Positions 35,241 to 44,188 are shown, counted from the first letter of the stretch. The stretch: DNA of 64,000 nucleotides from CBDFKV01 sp965249035 (GCA_965249035.1 CBDFKV010000007.1:620001-684000); one strand, 5' to 3'. The notes: generated from the letters alone by a model not told the origin. Translations and numbers: made by a program.

Positions 35241-36353
35241 ATGACCACATCAATCAAAATCACCGCACTGACTGATTTGCACCGTGAGAATGGTGCCAAA
35301 TTAGTCGAATTCGCGGGCTATGAAATGCCCATCCAATACCCTTTAGGGATCGTCAAAGAGCACTTACACACCCGTGAAAAAGCCGGACTGTTCGATGTCT
35401 CGCACATGGGCCAAGCCCGCGTGGTCGGTCCGAATGCCGCATTGGAGCTAGAAGCACTCATTCCTATCGACATCGTCGATTTAGCCGATGGCGAGCAGCG
35501 CTATGGCTTTTTCACTAATCCAGAAGGTGGCATTGAAGATGATTTAATGGTGTCGCGCTGGGGAGATGTCATCCACGTAGTGGTCAATGCAGCTTGCAAA
35601 GACGCTGATTTTGCCCATTTGCAAAAGCATCTGACTACTAGCGAGCTGCAAATTCGTGATGATCGTGCGCTCATTGCCTTACAGGGCCCGACTGCGAAAG
35701 ACGTGATGAGCCGCCTTGGGCAAGAGCTGGATGATTTCTTATTTATGCAGTGCCAACAATTTGAGATTGGAGGCATTGACTGCGAAATGAGCCGCTCTGG
35801 CTATAGCGGTGAAGATGGCTTTGAGATATCGGTCGACAACCAGGACGCCGTTGCCCTGGCGCGCTTATTGCAAGCCGATGCGGATACTGAGTGGGTCGGC
35901 CTAGGTGCACGCGACACACTGCGGCTTGAAGGTGGCTTGTGTTTATATGGCCACGACATTGACAGCACCACCACGCCTGTTGAAGCGGCATTGACTTGGG
36001 CCATCTCCCCTGCCCGTCGCGCAGACGGCGAGCGAGCGGGCGGCTTCCCGGGCGCAGCATATATTTTGGCACAAATGCCGGCTAAAATTACGCGCAAGCG
36101 AGTAGGCCTCAAGCCCAGTGGCCGAGCACCCATTCGTGATGACACGCCCTTGCTCGACAGCGAAGGCGCCGTCATCGGCAAAGTGTCTAGCGGCGGCTTT
36201 AGTCCGTCATTAGGCCATCCCATTGCGATGGGGTATGTAGACAAATCATACTCGCGCAGAGATACTGTCGTCTATGCCGATGTTCGGCAAAAATCCGTTG
36301 AATTGACCGTGTGCAATCCAACATTTGTACCCAACCGTTTTTATCGAGGATAA
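35241..36353 (+). CDS. gcvT: Glycine cleavage system T protein (aminomethyltransferase)
   Basis: The 370-residue protein begins TTSIKITALTDLHRENGAKLVEFAGYEMPIQY and has DVSHMGQ, the folate-binding aspartate region, MSRSGYSGEDGFEIS and the C-terminal GKVSSGGFSPSLGHPIAMGYV, all typical of GcvT. It transfers the aminomethyl carbon from lipoylated GcvH to tetrahydrofolate. It is the first gene of gcvT-gcvH-gcvP-lipA; gcvH starts 6 bases downstream. No glycine riboswitch is visible in the 120-base leader. Confidence 0.97.
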   Translation: MTTSIKITALTDLHRENGAKLVEFAGYEMPIQYPLGIVKEHLHTREKAGLFDVSHMGQARVVGPNAALELEALIPIDIVDLADGEQRYGFFTNPEGGIEDDLMVSRWGDVIHVVVNAACKDADFAHLQKHLTTSELQIRDDRALIALQGPTAKDVMSRLGQELDDFLFMQCQQFEIGGIDCEMSRSGYSGEDGFEISVDNQDAVALARLLQADADTEWVGLGARDTLRLEGGLCLYGHDIDSTTTPVEAALTWAISPARRADGERAGGFPGAAYILAQMPAKITRKRVGLKPSGRAPIRDDTPLLDSEGAVIGKVSSGGFSPSLGHPIAMGYVDKSYSRRDTVVYADVRQKSVELTVCNPTFVPNRFYRG

Positions 36354-36359
36354 ATAATA

Positions 36360-36737
36360 ATGAGTGACATGCGTTTTACTGAAGCCCACGAGTGGGCGCG
36401 CCAAGAAGGCGATGAGATTGTGGTCGGAATCACCCAATTTGCCCAAGAACAACTAGGCGATATCGTATTTGTTGAATTGCCGGATATAGGCGCCGAAATC
36501 AGTGCAGGTGAAGAGGCCGCAGTGGTGGAATCCGTCAAAGCTGCCGGAGACCTAAAAGCACCCATCTCGGGCACGGTGACGGCGGTTAACGAAGTCTTAG
36601 TCGACGAGCCAGAAACAGTTAATGAATCGCCGGAAACTGAGGGCTGGTTTTTTAAGCTCAAAGCCAGCAATAAAGATGAAATGGCTTCCTTAATGGATGC
36701 TGATGCCTACGCCGCATTCGTCGAAACCCAAGCGTAA
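36360..36737 (+). CDS. gcvH: Glycine cleavage system H protein
   Basis: The 125-residue protein is a biotinyl/lipoyl-like domain with the lipoylated lysine K60 in the motif VVESVKAAGDLKAPISG (residues 55-71). It shuttles the aminomethyl group between GcvP, GcvT and the dihydrolipoyl dehydrogenase. The HEWARQEGDEIVVGIT start is canonical. Its lipoyl group would be made by the LipA encoded at the end of this same operon. Confidence 0.97.
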   Translation: MSDMRFTEAHEWARQEGDEIVVGITQFAQEQLGDIVFVELPDIGAEISAGEEAAVVESVKAAGDLKAPISGTVTAVNEVLVDEPETVNESPETEGWFFKLKASNKDEMASLMDADAYAAFVETQA

Positions 36738-36765
36738 AGCCACCCTCTTAACCCAGCCTAAAACC

Positions 36766-39609
36766 ATGCCAAGCGATTTTTCCATGCGCCATATTGGCGT
36801 CAGCGACGCTGATGTTGCCGAGATGCTATCGACGCTCAGCCTTGATAGTATCGATGCCCTAATCGAGCAAACCATACCCGCCAGCCTGCCGCGTGCGCCA
36901 CAGCGCTTTGAAGCAGCGCTGAGTGAGCCCGAGGCTTTAGCGCGTCTTAGCGAGCTGGGGGCACAGAATCAATTGCTAACGTCGATGATTGGCTGTGGTT
37001 ATTATGGTACGCACATGCCCGCAGTGATTCGCCGCAATGCGCTAGAAAACCCGGATTGGTATACCGCTTACACGCCCTATCAGCCTGAAATCAGCCAGGG
37101 CCGGCTGGAAATGCTGACGGTGTTCCAGCAAATGGTCATGGACCTTACTGGGCTGACGATTGCCAATGCTTCGATGCTGGATGAAGCGACGGCAGCTGCT
37201 GAAGCGATGATGATGTCCAAGCGCTTGGCGAAAAGCAAAGCAGAAGGCTTTTTCATAGATCAGGATTGCCACCCGCAGACCATCGCGGTGGTACAAACTC
37301 GCGCCGAAGCATTAGGCTACCCCACTATTGTCGGCGACCCACTCACCGATCTGGACGCCAGCACGATATTTGGCGGCTTATTTCAATATCCTGGCACTAG
37401 CGGCGCTATTGTTGATTATCGCGAGCAAATAGCTGCCTTACACGACCAGCAAGCCTTCGTAACCATGGCCGCCGATATTCTCGCGCTAACATTACTCACC
37501 CCACCGGGTGAACTAGGTGCGGATATTGCGGTCGGCAGCACCCAGCGTTTTGGTATTCCAATGGGCTACGGCGGCCCTCACGCCGCTTATTTTGCCACCC
37601 AAGAAATCTACAAGCGCTCTATGCCAGGGCGCTTAATTGGAGTCTCCATCGATTCCCAAGGCAAGCAAGCCTACCGCATGGCCTTGCAAACTCGTGAACA
37701 ACACATTCGCCGCGAAAAAGCGACCAGCAACATCTGCACGTCGCAAGTTTTGCTGGCGGTGATGGCGGCAATGTACGCCGTCTATCATGGCCCCAAAGGT
37801 GTTCAGGCGATTGCCGAATCGGTACACGTTTTGTGCTGCCGCTTGGCTAAAAGCATGCTTAACGCAGGATTTGAAATTAAGCACAAACACTTTTTTGATA
37901 CGCTGCAATTTTCAGCTCCCGGTCAGTCAAATATAGTCATTCAGCAAGCATTGGATGCTGGTATTAACTTACGCGCTATCGACGATAACACCTTCGGGAT
38001 GAGCCTCGATGAAACCACTACTGAAGCTGATGTAGAACGCTTACTGGCGGCCATTGCTCCTGAAACGCAATTGGCAGCTGACCCCGGTAACCATATCCCT
38101 GAATCATTGCAGCGTAGCAGCGATTTTCTAACCCATCCGACTTTTTCACTGTATCGAAACGAAACGGCAATGATGCGCTATCTACGTCAACTCTCGCGCA
38201 AAGACATTACGCTGGCTCGCTCCATGATCCCTCTCGGCTCATGCACTATGAAGCTCAATGCTGCAGCGGAGATGGAATCGGTCAGCAACCCAGCGTTTGC
38301 CAATTTGCATCCTTTTGTGCCGATCAATCAAGCTGCCGGTTATCAGCAATTGATTCAGGAACTGGCCGACGACCTGTGTGAGATAACTGGCTACGATGGC
38401 CTCTCTATGCAGCCCAATGCTGGCTCCCAAGGCGAATACGCTGGACTATTAACCATCCGTGCCTATCACCTCAGTCGTGGTGATAGCGACCGCACAATTT
38501 GCCTAATCCCGTCATCCGCACACGGCACCAACCCTGCCAGCGCGGTAATGGCCGGGATGAAAGTGGTGATCATCAAATGCCTGGATAATGGCAATATTGA
38601 TATTGATGACTTACGCACCAAAGCGGAGCAACACAGCGACCAATTAGCCGCCATGATGGTCACCTACCCATCGACTTTCGGCGTATTTGAAGCCGAGATT
38701 CGCACCCTATGCGACCTCATCCACGAGCACGGCGGGCAGGTCTATTTAGACGGCGCCAATATGAACGCAATGGTCGGCTTATGCCGACCCGGTGATTTGG
38801 GTTCTGATGTCTCACACTTAAATCTGCACAAGACTTTCGCAATTCCACACGGCGGTGGTGGCCCAGGTATGGGGCCGATTGGCGTAAAAAAGCACTTGAT
38901 CCCCTTTCTACCGGCCCACAGCCTGGTTGACGGCGTCAATCCCGCAAAAGATGCACAGCCCATTGGTAGTGTCTCTGCTGCGCCATGGGGCTCACCACTG
39001 ATCTTGCCCATTTCGTGGGCATACATCAAAATGCTGGGAACCGAAGGCTTACTGGCGTCAACCAAAATTGCGATTTTAAATTCTAACTACATTGCCACCC
39101 GCTTGGCAGATCACTTCCCCGTGCGCTATACCGGCGAAAATGGCCGCGTTGCGCACGAGTGCATCATTGACTGTCACGCCTTTAAAGAAAGCTGTGGTAT
39201 TTCAGTAGAAGATATCGCTAAGCGATTGATTGACTATGGTTTTCATTCCCCAACCATGTCTTGGCCAGTAGCCGACTCACTGATGATAGAGCCGACCGAA
39301 AGCGAGCCTAAAGCAGAGATTGATCGTTTCATCGAGGCGATGATTGCGATCCGAGCAGAAATTGCAGAGATCGAATCCGGCAAGGCGGATCATGACAACA
39401 ATTTACTTAAAAATGCACCACACAGCCACAGCTTGATCGCAACTGACAAGTGGCCATTCCTGTATTCGCGTGAACAAGCCTTTTTCCCAGCGCAGCAATC
39501 ACATGATGACAAGTACTGGCCACCGGTTGGTCGCCTGGATAATATTTATGGTGACCGCAACTTGTTCTGCTCATGCCCAGCGATTGAAAGCTACGAGCAA
39601 GAAACATGA
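36766..39609 (+). CDS. gcvP: Glycine dehydrogenase (decarboxylating), P protein
   Basis: The preferred ATG at 36766 starts PSDFSMRHIGVSDADVAEML, like known GcvP N-termini; the longer frame from 36697 would overlap gcvH. At about 947 residues it is the fused (alpha2) form, with N- and C-terminal PLP-type halves. The PLP lysine is K689 in HLNLHKTFAIPHGGGGPG. SSAHGTNPASA and LDGANMNAMVG are further C-half landmarks. It decarboxylates glycine and loads GcvH. The stop overlaps the lipA ATG (ATGA), so the two are translationally coupled. Confidence 0.97.
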   Translation: MPSDFSMRHIGVSDADVAEMLSTLSLDSIDALIEQTIPASLPRAPQRFEAALSEPEALARLSELGAQNQLLTSMIGCGYYGTHMPAVIRRNALENPDWYTAYTPYQPEISQGRLEMLTVFQQMVMDLTGLTIANASMLDEATAAAEAMMMSKRLAKSKAEGFFIDQDCHPQTIAVVQTRAEALGYPTIVGDPLTDLDASTIFGGLFQYPGTSGAIVDYREQIAALHDQQAFVTMAADILALTLLTPPGELGADIAVGSTQRFGIPMGYGGPHAAYFATQEIYKRSMPGRLIGVSIDSQGKQAYRMALQTREQHIRREKATSNICTSQVLLAVMAAMYAVYHGPKGVQAIAESVHVLCCRLAKSMLNAGFEIKHKHFFDTLQFSAPGQSNIVIQQALDAGINLRAIDDNTFGMSLDETTTEADVERLLAAIAPETQLAADPGNHIPESLQRSSDFLTHPTFSLYRNETAMMRYLRQLSRKDITLARSMIPLGSCTMKLNAAAEMESVSNPAFANLHPFVPINQAAGYQQLIQELADDLCEITGYDGLSMQPNAGSQGEYAGLLTIRAYHLSRGDSDRTICLIPSSAHGTNPASAVMAGMKVVIIKCLDNGNIDIDDLRTKAEQHSDQLAAMMVTYPSTFGVFEAEIRTLCDLIHEHGGQVYLDGANMNAMVGLCRPGDLGSDVSHLNLHKTFAIPHGGGGPGMGPIGVKKHLIPFLPAHSLVDGVNPAKDAQPIGSVSAAPWGSPLILPISWAYIKMLGTEGLLASTKIAILNSNYIATRLADHFPVRYTGENGRVAHECIIDCHAFKESCGISVEDIAKRLIDYGFHSPTMSWPVADSLMIEPTESEPKAEIDRFIEAMIAIRAEIAEIESGKADHDNNLLKNAPHSHSLIATDKWPFLYSREQAFFPAQQSHDDKYWPPVGRLDNIYGDRNLFCSCPAIESYEQET

Positions 39610-40562
39610 ACAGCCCGATAGCCGTCGTAACCGGGGTTAAACAACGCGGCGAAGATAAAACCGCTCGTATCCCGGTGAAGATTAGCCCTCAACCGAAACA
39701 AGAGCGGCTGCGCAAGCCGAAATGGATCAGGGCAAGTTTTACCGGCACGGCTGAAGTCAGTGAGCTAAAACGTATTCTGCGCGCACAAAATATGCACACC
39801 GTCTGTGAAGAAGCCGCTTGTCCCAATTTGGGCGAGTGCTTTAGCAAGGGCACTGCAACCTTTCTGGTAATGGGTGATATTTGTACGCGTCGCTGCCCGT
39901 TCTGCGACGTCGCCCATGGTCGCCCATTAGCGCTGGATACTGAAGAACCACGCAAACTGGCTGAGACCATCAAAGCGATGGGCTTGAAATATGTCGTCAT
40001 CACCTCAGTCAACCGGGATGATTTACGCGATGCCGGTGCCGCCCATATCGCTGACTGTGTGCGCGAAGTACGCGCCGCTTGTGAGGGTATAAAAATTGAG
40101 ATCCTCACGCCTGATTTCAGAGGCCGGGTTGACGTTGCGCTCGATATTCTCGAAACGGCTCCGCCGGATGTGTTTAACCACAACATGGAAACGGTCAAAC
40201 GCCTCTATCTTGAGGCACGCCCGGGTGCTGATTATCAAGTATCGCTCGATCTGCTCCAAGCCCACAAACAACGTATTCCCGAGGTGACCACCAAGACAGG
40301 AATCATGGTCGGAATCGGTGAAACCAAGGACGAGTTGGTTGAGTTATTTTCTGATCTGCGCACGCATCAAGTCGAGATGCTTACCGTCGGCCAATACCTG
40401 CAACCCAGCGCCCACCACCTCGCCGTTAAGAAATACTACAGCCCAGAAGAGTTTGATGAGTTGCGTGACATTGCCGAAAGTATGGGCTTTAGTAATGTCG
40501 CATCGGGGCCAATGGTGCGCTCGTCATACCACGCCGATCAGCAAGCTAGTGAGGCTTGCTAG
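39606..40562 (+). CDS. lipA: Lipoyl synthase
   Basis: The 318-residue radical SAM enzyme has both iron-sulfur sites: the auxiliary cluster cysteines C67, C72 and C78 (CEEAACPNLGEC) and the radical SAM C93-x3-C97-x2-C100 (CTRRCPFC), plus the conserved RSSYHAD serine near the C-terminus. It inserts sulfur into octanoylated GcvH and E2 proteins. Its start overlaps gcvP by 4 bases. lipA is usually next to lipB; here it sits at the end of the glycine-cleavage operon, where it can serve GcvH directly. No lipB is nearby, and a second lipA elsewhere is possible. Confidence 0.96.
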   Translation: MNSPIAVVTGVKQRGEDKTARIPVKISPQPKQERLRKPKWIRASFTGTAEVSELKRILRAQNMHTVCEEAACPNLGECFSKGTATFLVMGDICTRRCPFCDVAHGRPLALDTEEPRKLAETIKAMGLKYVVITSVNRDDLRDAGAAHIADCVREVRAACEGIKIEILTPDFRGRVDVALDILETAPPDVFNHNMETVKRLYLEARPGADYQVSLDLLQAHKQRIPEVTTKTGIMVGIGETKDELVELFSDLRTHQVEMLTVGQYLQPSAHHLAVKKYYSPEEFDELRDIAESMGFSNVASGPMVRSSYHADQQASEAC

Positions 40563-41036
40563 ATAACCCTCAATCTACCTAATAATAATGATTCATACCA
40601 AATAGTAGGGATTCATACATATTTCAGAAACGCTTAATCCGGGCTAGACTCAACATTGGGAGTTAACAAAACTAATAACGGCCTTAGTATAGGGGTTGGC
40701 AGCCATTTCCAGTAAACAGCTTCGTTACTCACCTACACAAAAGTGGCGACACACGCATAACGATCGCGCACCTCCTATGGTTTGATGAACATCCGTAATT
40801 TGTAAAGAAGAAAGTGTCTAGCAAGCTCAGGCCGTATCATAAAACTGTATTGCACGGTAACACAAAAACCACGTTCGCCCTCGTCACTAAATTAGGTCAC
40901 CCTCGGTCTATATCATCTGACCAAATATGGGTCTCTGTCGATCGAAACAAGCGTACTAAATAGAGGCACCTAAAGGTTTCGGCATTTCCACAGCCACGTT
41001 ATTTTTTTCGATTAAGCATAAGCTGGCCGTTATGTA
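40563..41036. other. Long non-coding stretch downstream of lipA
   Basis: About 470 bases with stop codons in all frames and no credible gene. It contains a short direct repeat, GATTCATAC at 40589-40597 and again about 22 bases later in GGATTCATACAT, and an AT-rich T-run (TTATTTTTTTC) near 41000. No tRNA, terminator or riboswitch is recognisable. The composition differs from the tightly packed neighbours and suggests decayed or inserted DNA. Confidence 0.5.
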
Positions 41037-41046
41037 CTATACTTTT
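41032..41046 (+). promoter_or_regulatory. CTATACT promoter element, first copy (RpoS-like -10)
   Basis: ATGTACTATACTTTT at 41032-41046 contains CTATACT, the extended -10 sequence preferred by the stationary-phase sigma factor (consensus KCTAYACTT). No good -35 is found, which fits RpoS promoters. The same 15 bases recur before the aminotransferase gene. A start codon lies 40 bases after the beginning of the element. Confidence 0.5.
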
Positions 41047-41071
41047 CGTTCACTCTTTAATGGGGCAAAGT

Positions 41072-41134
41072 ATGCGCAACTTACTTCCCATAGTGACGCC
41101 AGTGCCATTGGAGCGGCCGTACGCCAATGGCTAG
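41072..41134 (+). pseudogene. 20-codon ORF resembling the start of the downstream aminotransferase gene
   Basis: ATG at 41072 follows GGGGCAAAG and encodes MRNLLPIVTPVPLERPYANG before a TAG at 41132. The first part shares M-x-x-LLP-x-V-x-P...LE with the aminotransferase N-terminus MPGLLPNVDPDGLLEYS at 43061, and both sit 39-40 bases behind the same promoter element. It overlaps the next start (41127) by 8 bases in another frame. It may be a 5' relic of a duplicated aminotransferase gene, now acting at most as a leader ORF. Confidence 0.4.
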
Positions 41135-42842
41135 ACAGTACATTATATTTAGCGCCTTGCTGCTGCTGGGTTTTTTCCTGTTCACAAAGCTGGAGTGGGA
41201 TACCTCTCCTATTGACCACGCATATCAAGTACGCAAAGACAACCCTGCTGGAGATAACAGCTCCCCGGATCATTCTGACCTACGGACAGGCAACGCGTCT
41301 GACCGATGGATGTCAGTTGAGCCCCCAACCAAGGCTAATCAGTCTCCTGAAATTGCTATTCAGTCTAAATCGGTCGCACCAACAAATACAACCCGCACAG
41401 CTCAAGCAACAATGTCCGTTGATGTAGGTGCCGCCCTGGAAGATGGTCATGGCCAAAAAGACACCGCACACTATACGAGTACCCTACACATAGCTGGCAA
41501 TGTCATCGACTCCCTGGGTGAATGGGTCGTAGGCATGCCCATGACGTTAAATCTGATCCACGCGTCAGAGGCTGATAAGGCGATTTTTGGTGTAAAAAAC
41601 CGTAGCTCGCAAACTAACGCGGCTGGTCACTACACCTTTCGAAATCTAGTCGCTGGCGACTATGAGATATGTACGGAGACCTCACTTAGCTATATACGCA
41701 CCTGTCTGCGCACTCACTCGCCCTTTTTAACCGCTGATTTCGCCTTAATTGCTATTACAAAAGGGCAAGTATCTGGCTTCATCATTGATCAACAAAATCA
41801 ACCATTATCTGGCGTGATTGTCACCGCAGAACCGCACCAGAAAGCGCAAACAAAAACTGATCAACAGGGCCAATTCGAGCTGCCTATGTTTGTCAATGAA
41901 TCAACTGATTATCAAGTCCACTTTAACAAGAAAGGCTATGGGTCGACACTGATTCGGCTTCCGGGCACAGCGATCCTTCAACAACAAAAAGTGGGCACTC
42001 AGATGCGAGCACTGGGCGGGTTTGAAGTGACTGGCCAGGTGTTAGATCAGCACCACCAGCCCGTCAGCGGAGTCGGAATTCGTTTCTATTCACCGACGGC
42101 TAAGAATGAAGCCACAATATCGTCCCCTTCCAATGCCATCGGCGAATTTGCCATTCAAAATATTCCCGCTGCGAGTGACTACAACCTAAGCATTACTGGC
42201 CGAGGTAAATACACCCTTGATGCCACAAATAAACTAAGAATATCGATATATGAGAACATGCCGGGCCTGAAGGTATACGTTACCTCAAAGGCTTCTACCC
42301 AAGGCTCATACCATGCCCGCGTAACCAGTCCCTCTGATGGCCTTCCACTGGCGGGTGTTGAGTTTGAGCTATCGGCCGATGGACTCTATACCGACCACCA
42401 AACTACTGGAGCTAACGGTGATCTTCATTTTAGCGCCATTCCCATCAAGTACGGAGGCTCATCAATCAGTATAAGCAGTCAAAACAATACACCTGACTAC
42501 AGTTTTGGCAACATTTCATTAGCACAAAGCGCACAAGGGGCTGGAAACTTGATCGTCTCGAAAGGCCCTTACGCACTAACCGTTATGATTACTGATGAGG
42601 TAAAAGCCCCTATAAAGGGCGCAAGAGCACGCGTGATTTGGCGACATAAACGTGATGGGATTATTCACATCACCACTCGCAGCGGCAAAGTCTCTCCACC
42701 GACTGGCATCGTTAAGTTCTCTGGTATGACCGCTGGCAAACACCAACTATCAATCACAAACCCTGGTTACAAGAATTATCGGGAGAATGTTGATATCACT
42801 CAGCTGAATCAAACGCACCTAGTTAAGCTCAAAAAGCACTAA
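41127..42842 (+). CDS. Membrane-anchored protein with carboxypeptidase-regulatory-like repeats
   Basis: The 571-residue protein has an N-terminal membrane anchor (IIFSALLLLGFFLF), a Ser/Thr/Gln-rich linker to about residue 118, and then five tandem beta-sandwich modules at about 120-195, 212-285, 297-375, 392-450 and 483-565. Each begins with a V.G.V.D....PL.GV-like motif (GQVSGFIIDQQNQPLSGV; FEVTGQVLDQHHQPVSGV) and ends with an A/G-x-Y-x-L segment, as in the CarboxypepD_reg fold. Such modules are structural or carbohydrate-binding. No catalytic domain is seen. A GGAG at 41110 is 13 bases from the ATG, so translation may be coupled to the short ORF at 41072. Function is unknown. Confidence 0.8.
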   Translation: MARQYIIFSALLLLGFFLFTKLEWDTSPIDHAYQVRKDNPAGDNSSPDHSDLRTGNASDRWMSVEPPTKANQSPEIAIQSKSVAPTNTTRTAQATMSVDVGAALEDGHGQKDTAHYTSTLHIAGNVIDSLGEWVVGMPMTLNLIHASEADKAIFGVKNRSSQTNAAGHYTFRNLVAGDYEICTETSLSYIRTCLRTHSPFLTADFALIAITKGQVSGFIIDQQNQPLSGVIVTAEPHQKAQTKTDQQGQFELPMFVNESTDYQVHFNKKGYGSTLIRLPGTAILQQQKVGTQMRALGGFEVTGQVLDQHHQPVSGVGIRFYSPTAKNEATISSPSNAIGEFAIQNIPAASDYNLSITGRGKYTLDATNKLRISIYENMPGLKVYVTSKASTQGSYHARVTSPSDGLPLAGVEFELSADGLYTDHQTTGANGDLHFSAIPIKYGGSSISISSQNNTPDYSFGNISLAQSAQGAGNLIVSKGPYALTVMITDEVKAPIKGARARVIWRHKRDGIIHITTRSGKVSPPTGIVKFSGMTAGKHQLSITNPGYKNYRENVDITQLNQTHLVKLKKH

Positions 42843-43060
42843 CCGACAAAAGTGGTTAAATTGAGTGCCCTTTTCTCGCCGCGAGGCCGAGCGAAATCCT
42901 AAACGACCTAATTCGAAATTGCCGGTTTCTCTATCAAGCTTCGGCTATTCCTAAATCCGCTCTTGTCTAAAGACCAATCTGTTTCGAAACGCGCCGTGTT
43001 TTTCCGCCCAAACACGGTGTCATGTACTATACTTTTTGATTTAAGAATCCGGATAAAAAT
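42843..43060. other. Spacer with hairpin before the aminotransferase gene
   Basis: The 218-base spacer holds no gene. At 42994-43017 an 8-base-pair stem, CCGTGTTT / AAACACGG, with loop TTCCGCCC lies just upstream of the second CTATACT promoter copy. There is no T run after it on either strand, so it is not a convincing terminator and could be a protein-binding palindrome. Confidence 0.45.
43022..43036 (+). promoter_or_regulatory. CTATACT promoter element, second copy (RpoS-like -10)
   Basis: ATGTACTATACTTTT at 43022-43036 is identical over 15 bases to 41032-41046 and lies 39 bases before the aminotransferase ATG. CTATACT (43027-43033) fits a stationary-phase-type -10; transcription would begin about 20 bases before the ATG. 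Confidence 0.55.
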
Positions 43061-44188
43061 ATGCCAGGCTTACTCCCCAACGTAGACCCTGACGGTCTAC
43101 TGGAATACTCGGTCGTTTTCACTGACCGCTCTCTCAACCACATGTCTCAGTCCTTTCAGGGAGTAATGAATGATATCTCCAGCACGCTTAAGACTGTTTA
43201 CAACGCTGAAGCAGTAGCAGTCGTCCCCGGCAGCGGTACTTTTGCGATGGAAGCGGTAGCGCGCCAGTTTGCCACCAACAAAAAATGCTTGGTGATTCGA
43301 AATGGTTGGTTTAGTTACCGCTGGACACAGATTTTCGAAATGGGTGATATCCCCGCTCAATCAGTCGTCTTAAAGGCGCGTCTGGTTGACGACAAACCAC
43401 AAGCTGCCTTTGCGCCCGCTCCTATCGACGAAGTGGTCGCAGCCATCCACGCTGAAAAGCCTGATATGGTATTTGCCCCGCACGTCGAAACGTCGTCGGG
43501 CATTATTCTTCCCAACGATTACCTGCTAGCGATGGCAGAGGCAACCCACGCTGTTGGCGGCCTATTTGTTTTAGACTGCATCGCTTCAGGTGCCATCTGG
43601 ATCGACATACCAGCTTGTGGTGTTGACGTATTGATCAGCGCGCCACAAAAAGGCTGGAGTGGCTCGCCCTGTTGTGGCTTAGTCATGCTTAGCTCACTAG
43701 CGCTAGAACGCATCCAAACCACCACCAGCTCCAGCTTCGCCTGTGATTTGCTCAAATGGTTACAGATCATGCAAGCTTATGAAAATGGCGGACATGCCTA
43801 TCACGCCACCATGCCGACTGACGCTCTCAAACGCTTTCGCGACGTCATGAAAGAAACCGAAGCAGTTGGGTTTGATCACGTCCGTGCACGGCAACAAGCC
43901 CTCGGTGATAGTGTCCGGGCACTGCTGACCGACAACGGGTTTAAGAGCGTTGCCGCGCAAGGATTTCAGGCACCCGGGGTCGTGGTTTCCTACACCGACG
44001 ACGCTGACCTACACACCGGCAAGAAATTCGCAGGCGTGGGCTTGCAAATTGCTGCTGGCGTACCATTGCAGTGCGACGAGCCCGAAGGCTTCCAAACCTT
44101 TCGCTTAGGACTATTTGGTTTAGATAAATTTCAAGACGTTGATCGCACCGTTAATCATCTCAAAAGCGCTTTGAGCCACATCCTATAA
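43061..44188 (+). CDS. Class V PLP-dependent aminotransferase (alanine/serine-glyoxylate type)
   Basis: The 375-residue protein has the class V aminotransferase fold: PGSGTFAMEAVARQF (PLP phosphate region), HVETSSGIILP (about 147-157), LDCIASGAIW with the PLP-pyridine aspartate, and the Schiff-base lysine K197 in SAPQKGWSG. Relatives transfer amino groups from serine or alanine to glyoxylate or pyruvate. The glycine-cleavage operon immediately upstream would fit a role in glycine/serine/glyoxylate exchange, but substrate is not proven. An Old Yellow Enzyme gene follows 16 bases downstream, so the two are probably one transcript. Confidence 0.88.
   Translation: MPGLLPNVDPDGLLEYSVVFTDRSLNHMSQSFQGVMNDISSTLKTVYNAEAVAVVPGSGTFAMEAVARQFATNKKCLVIRNGWFSYRWTQIFEMGDIPAQSVVLKARLVDDKPQAAFAPAPIDEVVAAIHAEKPDMVFAPHVETSSGIILPNDYLLAMAEATHAVGGLFVLDCIASGAIWIDIPACGVDVLISAPQKGWSGSPCCGLVMLSSLALERIQTTTSSSFACDLLKWLQIMQAYENGGHAYHATMPTDALKRFRDVMKETEAVGFDHVRARQQALGDSVRALLTDNGFKSVAAQGFQAPGVVVSYTDDADLHTGKKFAGVGLQIAAGVPLQCDEPEGFQTFRLGLFGLDKFQDVDRTVNHLKSALSHIL

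Noticed and set aside
40589..40620. Short direct repeat GATTCATAC as an insertion-site duplication
   Set aside because: Nine bases with one copy close to the other and no element between them; more likely chance in AT-rich DNA.
41032..41427. 131-codon plus-strand frame starting at the CTATACT element
   Set aside because: Its ATG lies inside the promoter core, and the product is low-complexity and out of frame with the well-formed repeat protein starting at 41127.
42994..43017. Hairpin CCGTGTTT...AAACACGG as a terminator of the repeat-protein gene
   Set aside because: There is no T tract on either side, and it lies directly upstream of the next promoter; it is kept only as an unexplained palindrome.
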